Of a stretch of 64,000 nt of DNA, positions 1-8,407 are shown piece after piece; position 1 is the stretch's first letter, and the number at the start of each line of letters is the position of its first letter. The position numbers and the translations under genes are program-made. Source of the stretch: Clarkia xantiana subsp. parviflora (Eukaryota > Streptophyta > Magnoliopsida > Myrtales > Onagraceae); assembly GCA_036873135.1 (NCBI GenBank), contig JAPTYO010000005.1, positions 17,442,666-17,506,665 on the forward strand, in the 5' to 3' direction. The notes under the pieces were generated by a model. The model searched no databases and had not been told where the DNA came from. It was given only the letters and a program-made list of their open reading frames with translations.

Positions 1-2466
1 GAGTTCGATCAACTCTCGTGCTCTTTCATCCGACAGGGCAGAGCCGATTTTCACCTTCCTCTGAGGCCCATCGATCTCCACTTCTTTCAAGTCCTCCATG
101 GGGGCGGGACGTCCATATTCTTCCCGAGGATCAGCATCTGTCTGGAGGACAGTCATGGTCTCCCTCCTTCTCCGTCGGGTGGCGTTAACGTAGCATTTCC
201 GCGACGCCACTTGGTCGCCCTTGACCTCTCCTACCCCGTTATCAGTCGGGAACTTCATTTTTTGGTGGACCGTCGAGGCAACAGCCATAAGAGGGTTGAT
301 GGTAGTCCTCCCGATGATCGCGTTGTATGCTCCCGCAGACTCCACTACAACGAAATCCACGTTCCGTTTTTCCACCTTCCAGCCACTACCAAACTCTACT
401 GGTAAGGTAATCATTCCTAATGGATAGGAAGTGGCGCCAGAGAATCCCACCATCGGGAAGTCCACCCGCGTCAGGTCTTTCTTCGTTTTCCCCATGGCTT
501 CCAGGGCGTCTAAGAAGAGAATATCGGAGGAGCTTCCTCCATCTATCAGGATCCGCTTCATCTCGAATCCGTCCACATCAAGGGTCACGACCAAGGCGTC
601 GTCGTGAGGGCTCTCCACACCAACCAGGTCCTCCGCTGAGAAAGAGATTACCATCTCCTCCTTTAGGGTCCACGACCGGGACCTTTTCCCTAACACCACC
701 GCAGCAGAGATGCGCGAAGCATAGTTTTCACGAGAAGCAGAGGTATCACCTCCCGCTGCCATTCCTCCATGGATGACATTGATAGTTCCCCGCCTCTCCT
801 TGCGGGCACCTGATCCTGAGGCTTCCTGCTCCACCTTCTTCTTCTTCGGGGATCTGTCACGGGATTTCGAACGGGAACGAGACCTACTTCTGGAACGAGA
901 TCGGCACCGTCCCTTCCCGACAAATTCTTTCAGCTTCCCCTTCTGGATCAGCTTTTCGATCTCTTTCTTCAGCTCCCGACAATTCTCGGTGTCGTGACCA
1001 CTGGCCCGATGGTAACGACAGTAACGATCCGGGCGGCCCCCCAAATATTCGCCTTCTTTCCTTGGGGGGTATCGAACGAGACCTTGTCGCTCCATCACAG
1101 CTAGTACAGAGGCCATCGAGGTGTTGATAGGGGTGACCCGGCCCTCTCGATTGTCTTTCCCCGCGGGACGCTTGTCTTCTTTCTGGTCGGGACGACCTCG
1201 GTTTCTACTCCCCTCCGACTTATCGCTTCTCTTGCGATCATCCGACAGCTTGGATGACGCCTTTCCTCTCCCCGATTTCGGGGGATCTAGCTCTCCAGCA
1301 GCGATTTTTGACTCCTGGACATCAATTTGCTGTTTCACCCTCGCTTGCAGGGCCTCCATGCTCCATATAGCTTTCGCGGCCACACTATGCATTAGGTCAG
1401 AGCCGTATGGGGCACTTAGGTTCCTCAGGAAGGTGCGTATCATCTCTCCTTCCGAAATTTCTTCGTCGACTTCCGCGGCACTGGCAGTGAACCGTTGGTA
1501 ATAGTACGCCAACGATTCGTCGGGCCTCTGCACCACCTGGGTTAAGGCCCGTACACTCTTCAAGAGGCGTCTCCGACCTTGATATTGCTTGATGAAGCGG
1601 TCGTGCATGTCAGCCCAGCACGTGATACTTCCTGGCGGAAGGCTAAAGAACCAGGTCATGGCCCTCTCTCCTAGGGTTATCGGGAACAGCGAGCATATCA
1701 AATCTTCGTTTGAAGTCCTGCCCATGCATGCCTGAACGTGTCTTTGCACATGGCGGACCGGGTCTCCTTCCCCGTCATATGCTTCGATCGTCGGGATACC
1801 TATCCCTGGCGGGGCAACGGTGTCGATCAGCCGTGGTACGAAAGGATGGCTGGATCGATCCCTGAGCTCCGAGGTCATCTGCTTTTGGTCGCCCATGTAG
1901 ATGCTAATAATTCTCACCACCTGGTCCGCGGTGAGGGGACCATTCAGGGGGATGGTCCTATTCTGCACTGGCCCAGGGCCGTCAACCACGAACTTCTCTG
2001 GCTGCATAGGTTCCTTACCCTTGTCCCGGGGCGGAACCTCCTGCTCCTCTGGGTCCACCCTCGGCGGGGGTGGTGGTAACTCTTCTCGCGGAGGCAACTC
2101 CTCCGTTCTCCTGGTAGCCTCTCTCTTATCCAGCAAGGCTTCCATGGCAGCCAGGAACATCGGCATGGCTTCCGCCACTGCCTTGGCCAACTCCGATTTC
2201 GAAGACGACCCTTCTTCCCTTTGCGGGGCATCTCCAGCTCCAGGGCCCACCGGGTTTGGTGGAGCGTCATCCTCTCCTCTACGGGGGACCTCTTGCCTGT
2301 CCCTTCCAGCGTCTCGGACTGAGACCTCATCACCATGTCCCCCTGTCTGAGAAAGAGCGGGATTCTCACCTTCTTCCACAGCACGTTCCGGCAACGGAGA
2401 GTTCACAGTTCCTGCGGGACGAGAACTGCCGGCTGGAACTTGCTTCTTCTTGCCACCACCGGCCAT
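1..2466 (-). CDS. Gag-protease part of gag-pol polyprotein, family A (E1, partial)
   Basis: The frame starts at the ATG at 2466-2464, 54 bases inside the PBS, and has the start MAGGGKKKQ shared with E2. It stays in register to base 1 (822 codons). At the two places where E2 carries nonsense codons, E1 has sense codons (Trp and Cys). Order of parts: low-complexity N-terminus, capsid region, zinc knuckle of the form CX2HX3GHX4C, an Arg-Ser-rich tail, a linker ending VIHGG, and a retropepsin-like protease with a DGGSS active-site motif. Gag forms the cytoplasmic particle and the protease cleaves the polyprotein. I did not proofread every codon, so 'open' rests on the matching register and the checked positions. 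Confidence 0.85.
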   Translation of the reverse strand, partial: MAGGGKKKQVPAGSSRPAGTVNSPLPERAVEEGENPALSQTGGHGDEVSVRDAGRDRQEVPRRGEDDAPPNPVGPGAGDAPQREEGSSSKSELAKAVAEAMPMFLAAMEALLDKREATRRTEELPPREELPPPPPRVDPEEQEVPPRDKGKEPMQPEKFVVDGPGPVQNRTIPLNGPLTADQVVRIISIYMGDQKQMTSELRDRSSHPFVPRLIDTVAPPGIGIPTIEAYDGEGDPVRHVQRHVQACMGRTSNEDLICSLFPITLGERAMTWFFSLPPGSITCWADMHDRFIKQYQGRRRLLKSVRALTQVVQRPDESLAYYYQRFTASAAEVDEEISEGEMIRTFLRNLSAPYGSDLMHSVAAKAIWSMEALQARVKQQIDVQESKIAAGELDPPKSGRGKASSKLSDDRKRSDKSEGSRNRGRPDQKEDKRPAGKDNREGRVTPINTSMASVLAVMERQGLVRYPPRKEGEYLGGRPDRYCRYHRASGHDTENCRELKKEIEKLIQKGKLKEFVGKGRCRSRSRSRSRSRSKSRDRSPKKKKVEQEASGSGARKERRGTINVIHGGMAAGGDTSASRENYASRISAAVVLGKRSRSWTLKEEMVISFSAEDLVGVESPHDDALVVTLDVDGFEMKRILIDGGSSSDILFLDALEAMGKTKKDLTRVDFPMVGFSGATSYPLGMITLPVEFGSGWKVEKRNVDFVVVESAGAYNAIIGRTTINPLMAVASTVHQKMKFPTDNGVGEVKGDQVASRKCYVNATRRRRRETMTVLQTDADPREEYGRPAPMEDLKEVEIDGPQRKVKIGSALSDERARELIEL

Positions 2467-2501
2467 TGATCTGGTAGAGACTATCTTGACTTTTTGTCAG
2501 A

Positions 2502-2520
2502 TTCCCACAGACGGCGCCAA
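2502..2520 (-). other. Primer binding site of E1
   Basis: Read on the minus strand this is TTGGCGCCGTCTGTGGGAA, directly after the LTR end AACA. The first nine bases after the initial T (TGGCGCCGT) match the complement of a plant tRNA-Asp 3' end; the rest matches that tRNA poorly. The same block is at the same place in E2, E3 and E6. The priming tRNA is an inference. Confidence 0.75.
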
Positions 2521-3282
2521 TGTTGGATCACGGGCGAAGCTCTGTTACGTCCTTGACGGAATGCTCGGACTCCTTAGCTCCGCGTGGTCCTGCACAAGGG
2601 GATGACCTGGGTGGTGACCCAGAATCCCTCTCCGATGCTTAAATGAGTACAGTAATCAATGGAGTGGTAAGCAGAAGTCTAAGCTTGTATCAGAATTGGT
2701 CTTTTCTGGGGTAACTTCCTCCTTTATATAGAAGGAGAAGTCACCCAGAGTTACCTGAGGCCAAGCTTGGCCGTTATAGCCACGATTCCGTATATCTCGC
2801 CACGATTCCGTATATCTCGGGGGATTCCGTATATCTCGCCCTACGCTCCGCGTATCTTACCCATACTCCATGTATCTCGGGCACGCCCTGCGTATCTCGG
2901 GGGAATTTATCCATTATCTTTAACCGTCTCCCACTACTCTATCTGGTAGGCGGGTTTCTCGGTCTTATCCTCTGATCCCAAGTCCCGACTTCTGTCGAGG
3001 ACTCCAGAGTTGTCTCATTCTAGATCACCACCCAGGACCTTCAGTCTCTACGGGACAGGTCCAGCCTCTGCGGGGCTTTATTATCGGGGCCTTTACTAAG
3101 GCATATCGGGGCCTACTCAGAGGCTTCTTATCGGGAACATTCAGCTCTTATGTCGGGGTCGCTTAAGTCGGGACCCTTCGTACTGGGCCTCTAGGCCTTC
3201 CAGGCTTTCACGAGGCCCACTGGACCTACTTGCCGTTCATTGGCTGTTTAACGGGGCTAACGATTACCATCGGAACCCATCA
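2521..3282 (-). repeat. 5' LTR of E1 (family A)
   Basis: This 762-bp LTR is bounded by TG and CA. On the minus strand it starts TGATGGGTTCC and ends GATCCAACA. It contains a TATA region inside a small inverted repeat (GGAGG and CCTCC arms, near 2730). Upstream, in U3, is an array of GATTCCGTATATCTCG-like units (about 2783-2905, plus-strand reading). It differs at several positions from the E2 LTRs, so it comes from a different insertion. Confidence 0.93.
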
Positions 3283-5159
3283 GTAACGTGCCATAAAATT
3301 CAAGCACGGAAATGATTTTGTTGGTACGTATTTGTATCGTGTTATTATGTAGCATCGACAGGTTAAAGCTTCTGCAGTACAGTCAATCCCGTGTGGACAA
3401 AGTCTACACCACTAGACTTACATTTGCGGTTCCATTCAGACCACTCACTTGGGCTTGCATCTTTTAGCCCAATGTCCAATTCGGCTTTTGCCCAAGAAGC
3501 CGAATGTTGCTATGCATGCAATCCCACGTCCAACACAAAAATCGTGACCGAACTGATTGAGATTCCGAAATGGGATCCGACAACCTCCGAACATGAGGAG
3601 AGCAATAAATAGCCAAAAAGTTGAAATTAATTACACACTTGCCACAATGACTGAATCAGAGTGTTTTGATTCTGACAATCCGAATTTGTATCAGCTCTTA
3701 AATCGTGAATATATTTTTGGGTTAATAATTAAATTTCTATATAAACTTTGACCAATTTATTATCTGAATACAATTTTTTAAAATTAGTTAACTGAACTTT
3801 CAACTTTCGAGCAAATTACAACCTCTATTTCAATTATCATCAAATTGGACATAAAATAAGTATGTGTTTACCAACTGAGGTCTTTGTAGGAATACCCAAG
3901 ATGGATTAAATCATAAATTGAAAGTGTTGCAATGAAATAAGTTCAATTAGATCCTCAAAATTCCAATTCAAACAGTGTCTTTCAATTGAGCATCAATTTG
4001 AATGTATTTAGCTATGGTTCTTTCAATTTATATCTTAATCCATGTTGGTACATATGAAAATACCCCACTTGGCGGAAACATGCTCAAATTCTATCACATT
4101 TAACAAAAATTGAAATAGAAGTAGCAGTTAGCTTGGAAATTGAAAGTTCGGATAACCGATTTAAAATAATTAAAGTATAAGTAACGATTTGTAAATTAGT
4201 CAAGATTATGTAGCAATTTTTTTATTAACCCTAAATTTTTTTATCCAAAAAGGTTGTAGGGTGCGTTTGGCAGTGCATTCCTTAAGTGCGTTTGGCACTT
4301 AATAATACTTTGGACAAAAGCCGGAGCGTTTGGTAACCCAAGGTGAAAATACTTTTTTTTTTCAAAACACTGCTTTCTGAAAGACATTTTTTCTAAGCAA
4401 CAGTGATGCGGCTTTCTAAAAGTCGCTTTCTGAAAAAAGAACTTTTGCCATATTTTTATATATCATTTTACCCTTAATTTTTTTATAAACCCTAAATACC
4501 CTTAGTTACACATTTATATCTCTATCAAACTTAATATTATTTTTCAATAAAAAAAAAACTTAATATTATTTTATATTATAAAAGTTTTTATTTTACAAAA
4601 AAAATAATTTTTTATAATATTTAATTTTTTAATAAATTATAAAATTATGTTATTATTATATATTATAATATTTATACTTGCTTATTATTATATGATATAA
4701 TAATAAATATAAATTAAAGAAATATATATTGTTGATTTATTTATTTATTTATGATTTATATATATATATGTAAAATATATTGATTAATAAAATCACTTAT
4801 ACAATATACATGTATATATTATACATATATTAAATAATGAATTAGTATATAAACACTTTGCATAATTATATTCGATGACGCTCTACTGGGACTGTAAACA
4901 AGCATAGTTAATATCTGTCAAACTCGACTTGATTAAAAATTACCATGCTCGAACTCAGTCGAGCTCAAATTTCTGAAACTCAAACTTGACTCGCGTCCAA
5001 ACCTGATATAATTGAGGTAAAAAAAATGCAATTAATGTTTGGAAAAGTATCAGTTTAAACTTGGATTCGACGCGAGTCAAGATTGAGTTTCAAAATTTGA
5101 GCTGGACCGATTCCAAGTTTAAAATGTTACTTTTCCAAACATTAATTGCGTTGTTTTAA
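3283..5159. other. Non-coding AT-rich flank
   Basis: No gene is supported here. The stretch becomes very AT-rich from about 4480 to 4860 (long T/A runs, TATA-like repeats). Short open frames near 3391-3751 show no family similarity or codon signal. An interleaved pair of inverted repeats lies at 4964-5150. Confidence 0.6.
4964..5150. repeat. Interleaved inverted repeats
   Basis: Two inverted repeats overlap in the order A, B, A', B'. Arm A (4964-4997) pairs with A' (5069-5101), sharing GACTCGCGTC. Arm B (5027-5065) pairs with B' (5112-5150), sharing CAATTAATGTTTGGAAAAGT. The arms are about 30-39 bases with few mismatches. This order is not a simple hairpin and suggests remains of rearranged fold-back DNA. 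Confidence 0.7.
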
Positions 5160-6224
5160 GGGTTAATAACCTATGAAAGGTCTGAAATTTGACCCATGTT
5201 AACCAGATATGTCTGAATTTTCAAAAGTTAATATGGAATGTATGAATTTTCAACTCTGTTCATATTTTATTTTCTGTCCATTTTTAGGGTTAAATTTAAC
5301 AAAAAAATTCGAAATGACACTTTTGCCCCTTTTAATATTTTGTTTTATTTAATAACTTATTTGAGGAAATGTGAAATGACAGAATTACCCCGGAAGTCAA
5401 ATTAAGAATTAAGTCCCTATTTTTTTATTTTGTTAATTTAGTCCTCAAATTTATATTCTTAAGTTTTGATTTTTACAATTGAGTCCCTATTGTTTTCTCC
5501 GTCACCCCACAAGATCAACCGGCCACCACCCGAGGCCGCCGATCACCACCTGAGGTCGAAGACGACTACCAATCGGGCCAGCCACCACCAAATAATTGCC
5601 GGCCAGCACCAATTGTTGTTGCTAACCCCAATTCTGGCCAAATAGGGCTACGACCGAGCCCCCTGTGGCTCAGTCGGGGCCTGGGGGCTCCAGATCGGGG
5701 CCCCTGGCTCCGATTGAGCCACAGAGGGCTCGGTCGGAGCCCTCAGTGGCCCCGATTGGGGTGGCAGCCACCACCAATCGGGGCCGGCCACCATCAATTG
5801 GGGTGCACGTGGTGGCCGGCCCCAATCGGTGGCTGCCGGGCCCAATTGGGGCTGGCCGGCCACTATTGGTGGTGGCCGGCCCGATTGGTGGTGGTCGTTG
5901 TCGGCCTTGGGTGGTGGTCGTCGTCGGCCTTGGATGGTGGTCGACGGCCGCGGGTGGTGGCCGGCCACGATTGGGGCATTTTCGTCTTTTCATTTCAAGC
6001 ATGTTAGGTGCACACTTTGATAGAAAGGCATTTTTTGGATTTAATATTATTTCCGGTCACATGCCAATCACGTGACCAACTACAGTCAGTTTTAACGGAA
6101 AAAATTAACGGAGATCTCATATCAACAAAGTTGAAACTTCAGATCTTCCATATTAACTTTTGAACATTCAGATCTCTCCGGTTAACATTGGTCAAGTTTC
6201 TGTCCTTTCATAGGTTATTAACCC
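5160..6224. mobile_element. Non-autonomous Mutator-like (MULE/Pack-MULE-like) transposon
   Basis: A 1,065-bp element with terminal inverted repeats of about 125 bp. The left end starts GGGTTAATAACCTATGAAAG and the right end is its near-exact complement. It is flanked by 9-bp direct repeats, TTGTTTTAA (5151-5159) and TTCTTTTAA (6225-6233), matching 8 of 9. Long TIRs plus a 9-bp duplication are typical of Mutator-like elements. The core (about 5505-5990) is strikingly GC-rich, with repeated GGTGGCCGGCC-like motifs, unlike the AT-rich TIRs and flank. No transposase is present. The open frames in the core are composition effects or a captured fragment. Confidence 0.78.
5652..5736. repeat. Hairpin in the GC-rich core of the MULE
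   Basis: The 27-base arm at 5652-5678 (CGACCGAGCCCC and on) is complementary to 5710-5736 with about two mismatches, leaving a loop of about 31 bases. It is the strongest secondary structure in the element apart from its TIRs. Confidence 0.7.
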
Positions 6225-6420
6225 TTCTTTTAACCTATTTTTTTCTAATCTGACTTTTAATAAAAAGTGGTTTTTTCTAAAGCAAAATAGCTGTCAAACC
6301 CATCCGTATAGTCTTGTATTACATGTTGATACATAGAGAAATATATATAGCTTCCAAAACTTCATACAGTATTTACATGTCATAATAATTCACATGCCAA
6401 TTTTTTTTGAGTAATTCCTT

Positions 6421-6576
6421 AAAGTGTGAAAAAAAGAGTGAAAAAATCATAGAAAGTTAACAACTGCCACATGTCAGTTAACAATTTGACATAAATTGGA
6501 AAGAGAATCATGTAATGCATTGTCATGTGGCATGTGGCAGCTTTCTATGGTTTTTTCACACTTTATTTCACACTTT
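6421..6576. mobile_element. Small fold-back MITE
   Basis: A 156-bp inverted-repeat element. The left arm begins AAAGTGTGAAAAAAAGAG and contains ATAGAAAG and GCCACATG. The right arm, reversed, gives AAAGTGTGAAATAAAGTG and the same inner motifs. The arms are about 55-60 bp with a short unpaired centre. No clear target duplication is seen, so the superfamily is not assigned. Confidence 0.65.
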
Positions 6577-7004
6577 CTATCAAAGCCCATTTTTTTTCTC
6601 TTCAAGTGATGATTTTATTTTTAGGTATGGGATAAATGTGCAATGATACTACTATCGGAATTTGGCATTATGTCTAAGAAGCTTAAATCATAAGGAGAAA
6701 TTAATGCTGCGTAGCTAACTCACGTGATGTAGGTCTTTTCTAGTGGTATGAATTTATTGTGAGATTGTATGATATACGGTGGATCATTTTGCAACGTAGC
6801 TAGTGGGCCATCAGATGTCTCCTTAGAAAAAAGATAGCGCAACTTAGGCGGTGGATTCAGATCCAATCTTCATTCAGTGAGATATTTCTTTCTTCTGGAT
6901 CACCGACAAAATTTCTCATATATTTAAGGGATAGTTTAATCTGACGGATCTTCATGCGAATGTCTAATTTACTAGCCCAACTTTTTTATATGGCATATTT
7001 TTTC
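6577..7004. other. Non-coding stretch between the MITE and E2
   Basis: I see no gene, repeat or structured RNA here. It ends at the E2 target duplication CTGGA (7005-7009). Confidence 0.55.
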
Positions 7005-7009
7005 CTGGA

Positions 7010-7771
7010 TGTTGGATCACGGGCGAAGCTCTGTTACGTCCTTGATGGAATGCTCGGACTCCTAAGATCCGCGTGGTCCTGCACAAGGGGATGACCTGGG
7101 TGGTGACCCAGAATCCCTCTCCGATGCTTAAATGAGTACAGTAATCAATGGAGTGGTAAGCAAAAGTCTAAGCTCGTATCAGAATTGGTCTTTTCTGGGG
7201 TAACTTCCTCCTTTATATAGGAGGCGAAGTCACCCAGAGTTACCTGAGGCCAAGTTTGGCCGTTATAGCCATGATTCCGTATATCTCGCCACGATTCCGT
7301 ATATCTCGGGGGATTCCGTATATTTCGCCCCACGCTCCGCGTATCTTACCCATACTCCGTGTATCTCGGGCACGCCCTGCGTATCTCGGGAGAATTTATC
7401 CGTTATCTTTAACCGTCTCCCACTACTCTATCTGGTAGGCGGGTTTCTCGGTCTTATCCTCTGATCCCAAGTCCCGACTTCTGTCGAGGACTCCAGAGTT
7501 GTCTCATTCTAGATCACCACCCAGGACCTTCAGTCTCTACGGGACAGGTCCAGCCTCTGCGGGGCTTTATTATCGGGGCCTTTACTAAGGCATATCGGGG
7601 CCTACTCAGAGGCTTCTTATCGGGAACATTCAGCTCTTATGTCGGGCCCGCCTACGTCGGGGCCCTTCGTACTGGGCCTCCGGGCCTTCCGGGCCTTCAC
7701 GAGGCCCACTGGACTTACTTGCCGTCTATTGGATGTTTGACGGGGCTAACGATTACTATCGGAACCCATCA
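7010..7771 (-). repeat. 3' LTR of E2
   Basis: A 762-bp LTR, TG to CA, almost identical to 17648-18409. It carries the same U3 array of CGTATATCTCG-like units (about 7273-7390) and the TATA region around 7213-7224. The target duplication CTGGA immediately precedes it. Confidence 0.96.
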
Positions 7772-7783
7772 TTTGCCCCCAAG
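7772..7783 (-). other. Polypurine tract of E2
   Basis: On the minus strand CTTGGGGGCAAA lies directly before the 3' LTR start TGATGGG. The same tract is at the same position in E3 and E6. It is the expected start site of plus-strand DNA synthesis. Confidence 0.8.
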
Positions 7784-8122
7784 ACATGGGGGACTTTTAG
7801 TCCGTCGTGTCTTCTGATCTCATGCCTGCCAACCTTATCATCGGAGGCCTTTGTCTTTATATCCTCCGATACCACCGTCGGAGGTTTTGATCTTTGCGTG
7901 TGACTGTCACATGTCAGAGTCTCTTTCTTATGATTACTCTGGGCCCCATGTGCAGTTGCCAAATCCGAGGAGTTTCCTCGGCTACTGCAGCATTAAATGC
8001 CTGAAGATAGAGAAACGACGTTTGAACCGGCGTGACTGCTGTTTTCTGAAAAGGTAACCGTGACATCACACTCGTCCTTTCCGTGCCTATAATCTCGTCG
8101 ATTAAGATCGCGTCGCTTCCTC

Positions 8123-8253
8123 TTCAACGGTGCAGATCAAGCCCATACAGCTGTCCCTTCCGTATCGTCCCATGTTTCAACGGTTCTGATCAAATCGTTT
8201 CGTCTTCGACGGTCACGATTATATCCCTTCACTCGTCCTTTTGCCTATAAAAG
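8123..8253 (+). promoter_or_regulatory. Candidate promoter of the E2 antisense gene
   Basis: A TATA box, TATAAAAG, lies at 8246-8253, 155 bases before the ATG at 8408. Upstream are three copies of TTCRACGGT (8123-8131, 8176-8184, 8205-8213), the first two followed by GATCAA and the third by the related CGATTA. E3 has the same arrangement in its own antisense gene (TATA at 36147-36139). The match is to position and consensus; no expression data are available. Confidence 0.6.
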
Positions 8254-8407
8254 GGAGGACCTTGGTCTTATTCACTTCTTCTGCGTTCTTTGACTCTCAG
8301 CCCTCTTTGCATTCGAAGTTCTCTCCAAGCTCTTCCTGGTGCTCCAAGTGATCAAGGCCACTTCGACTTCTCCGATCTTCCTTTCCTTCATTTTCCGACC
8401 ACCGATC

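Larger units (their letters stand above)
1..3282 (-). mobile_element. E1: partial family A Tat-type LTR retrotransposon
   Basis: This is the 5' part of a minus-strand Ty3/gypsy element, cut by the left window edge. It has a 5' LTR (2521-3282), a PBS (2502-2520) and a gag-pro frame running off the window at base 1. It aligns base for base, without indels in the internal part, to 15128-17647 of E2, so both belong to one family. The base after the LTR begins GTAAC (3283-3287), the expected right-hand target duplication; its partner lies outside the window. RT, integrase, antisense gene and 3' LTR are not visible here. Confidence 0.93.

Noticed and set aside
420..1501. Plus-strand open frames opposite Gag in E1 (also in E2, E6)
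   Set aside because: They are shadows of the minus-strand gag-pol frame, caused by its codon composition.
3391..3751. Possible small host protein genes
   Set aside because: Short overlapping frames, no recognisable domain, no conserved start context and no splice support.
5648..6075. Gly/Pro-rich proteins in several frames on both strands
   Set aside because: All frames are open because of GC-rich repeats in the MULE core, a composition artefact.
4259..6312. A hAT-like transposon with GGGTGCGTTTGGCAG and GTTTGACAG-like ends around the MULE
   Set aside because: The ends match only loosely and no 8-bp duplication is found.
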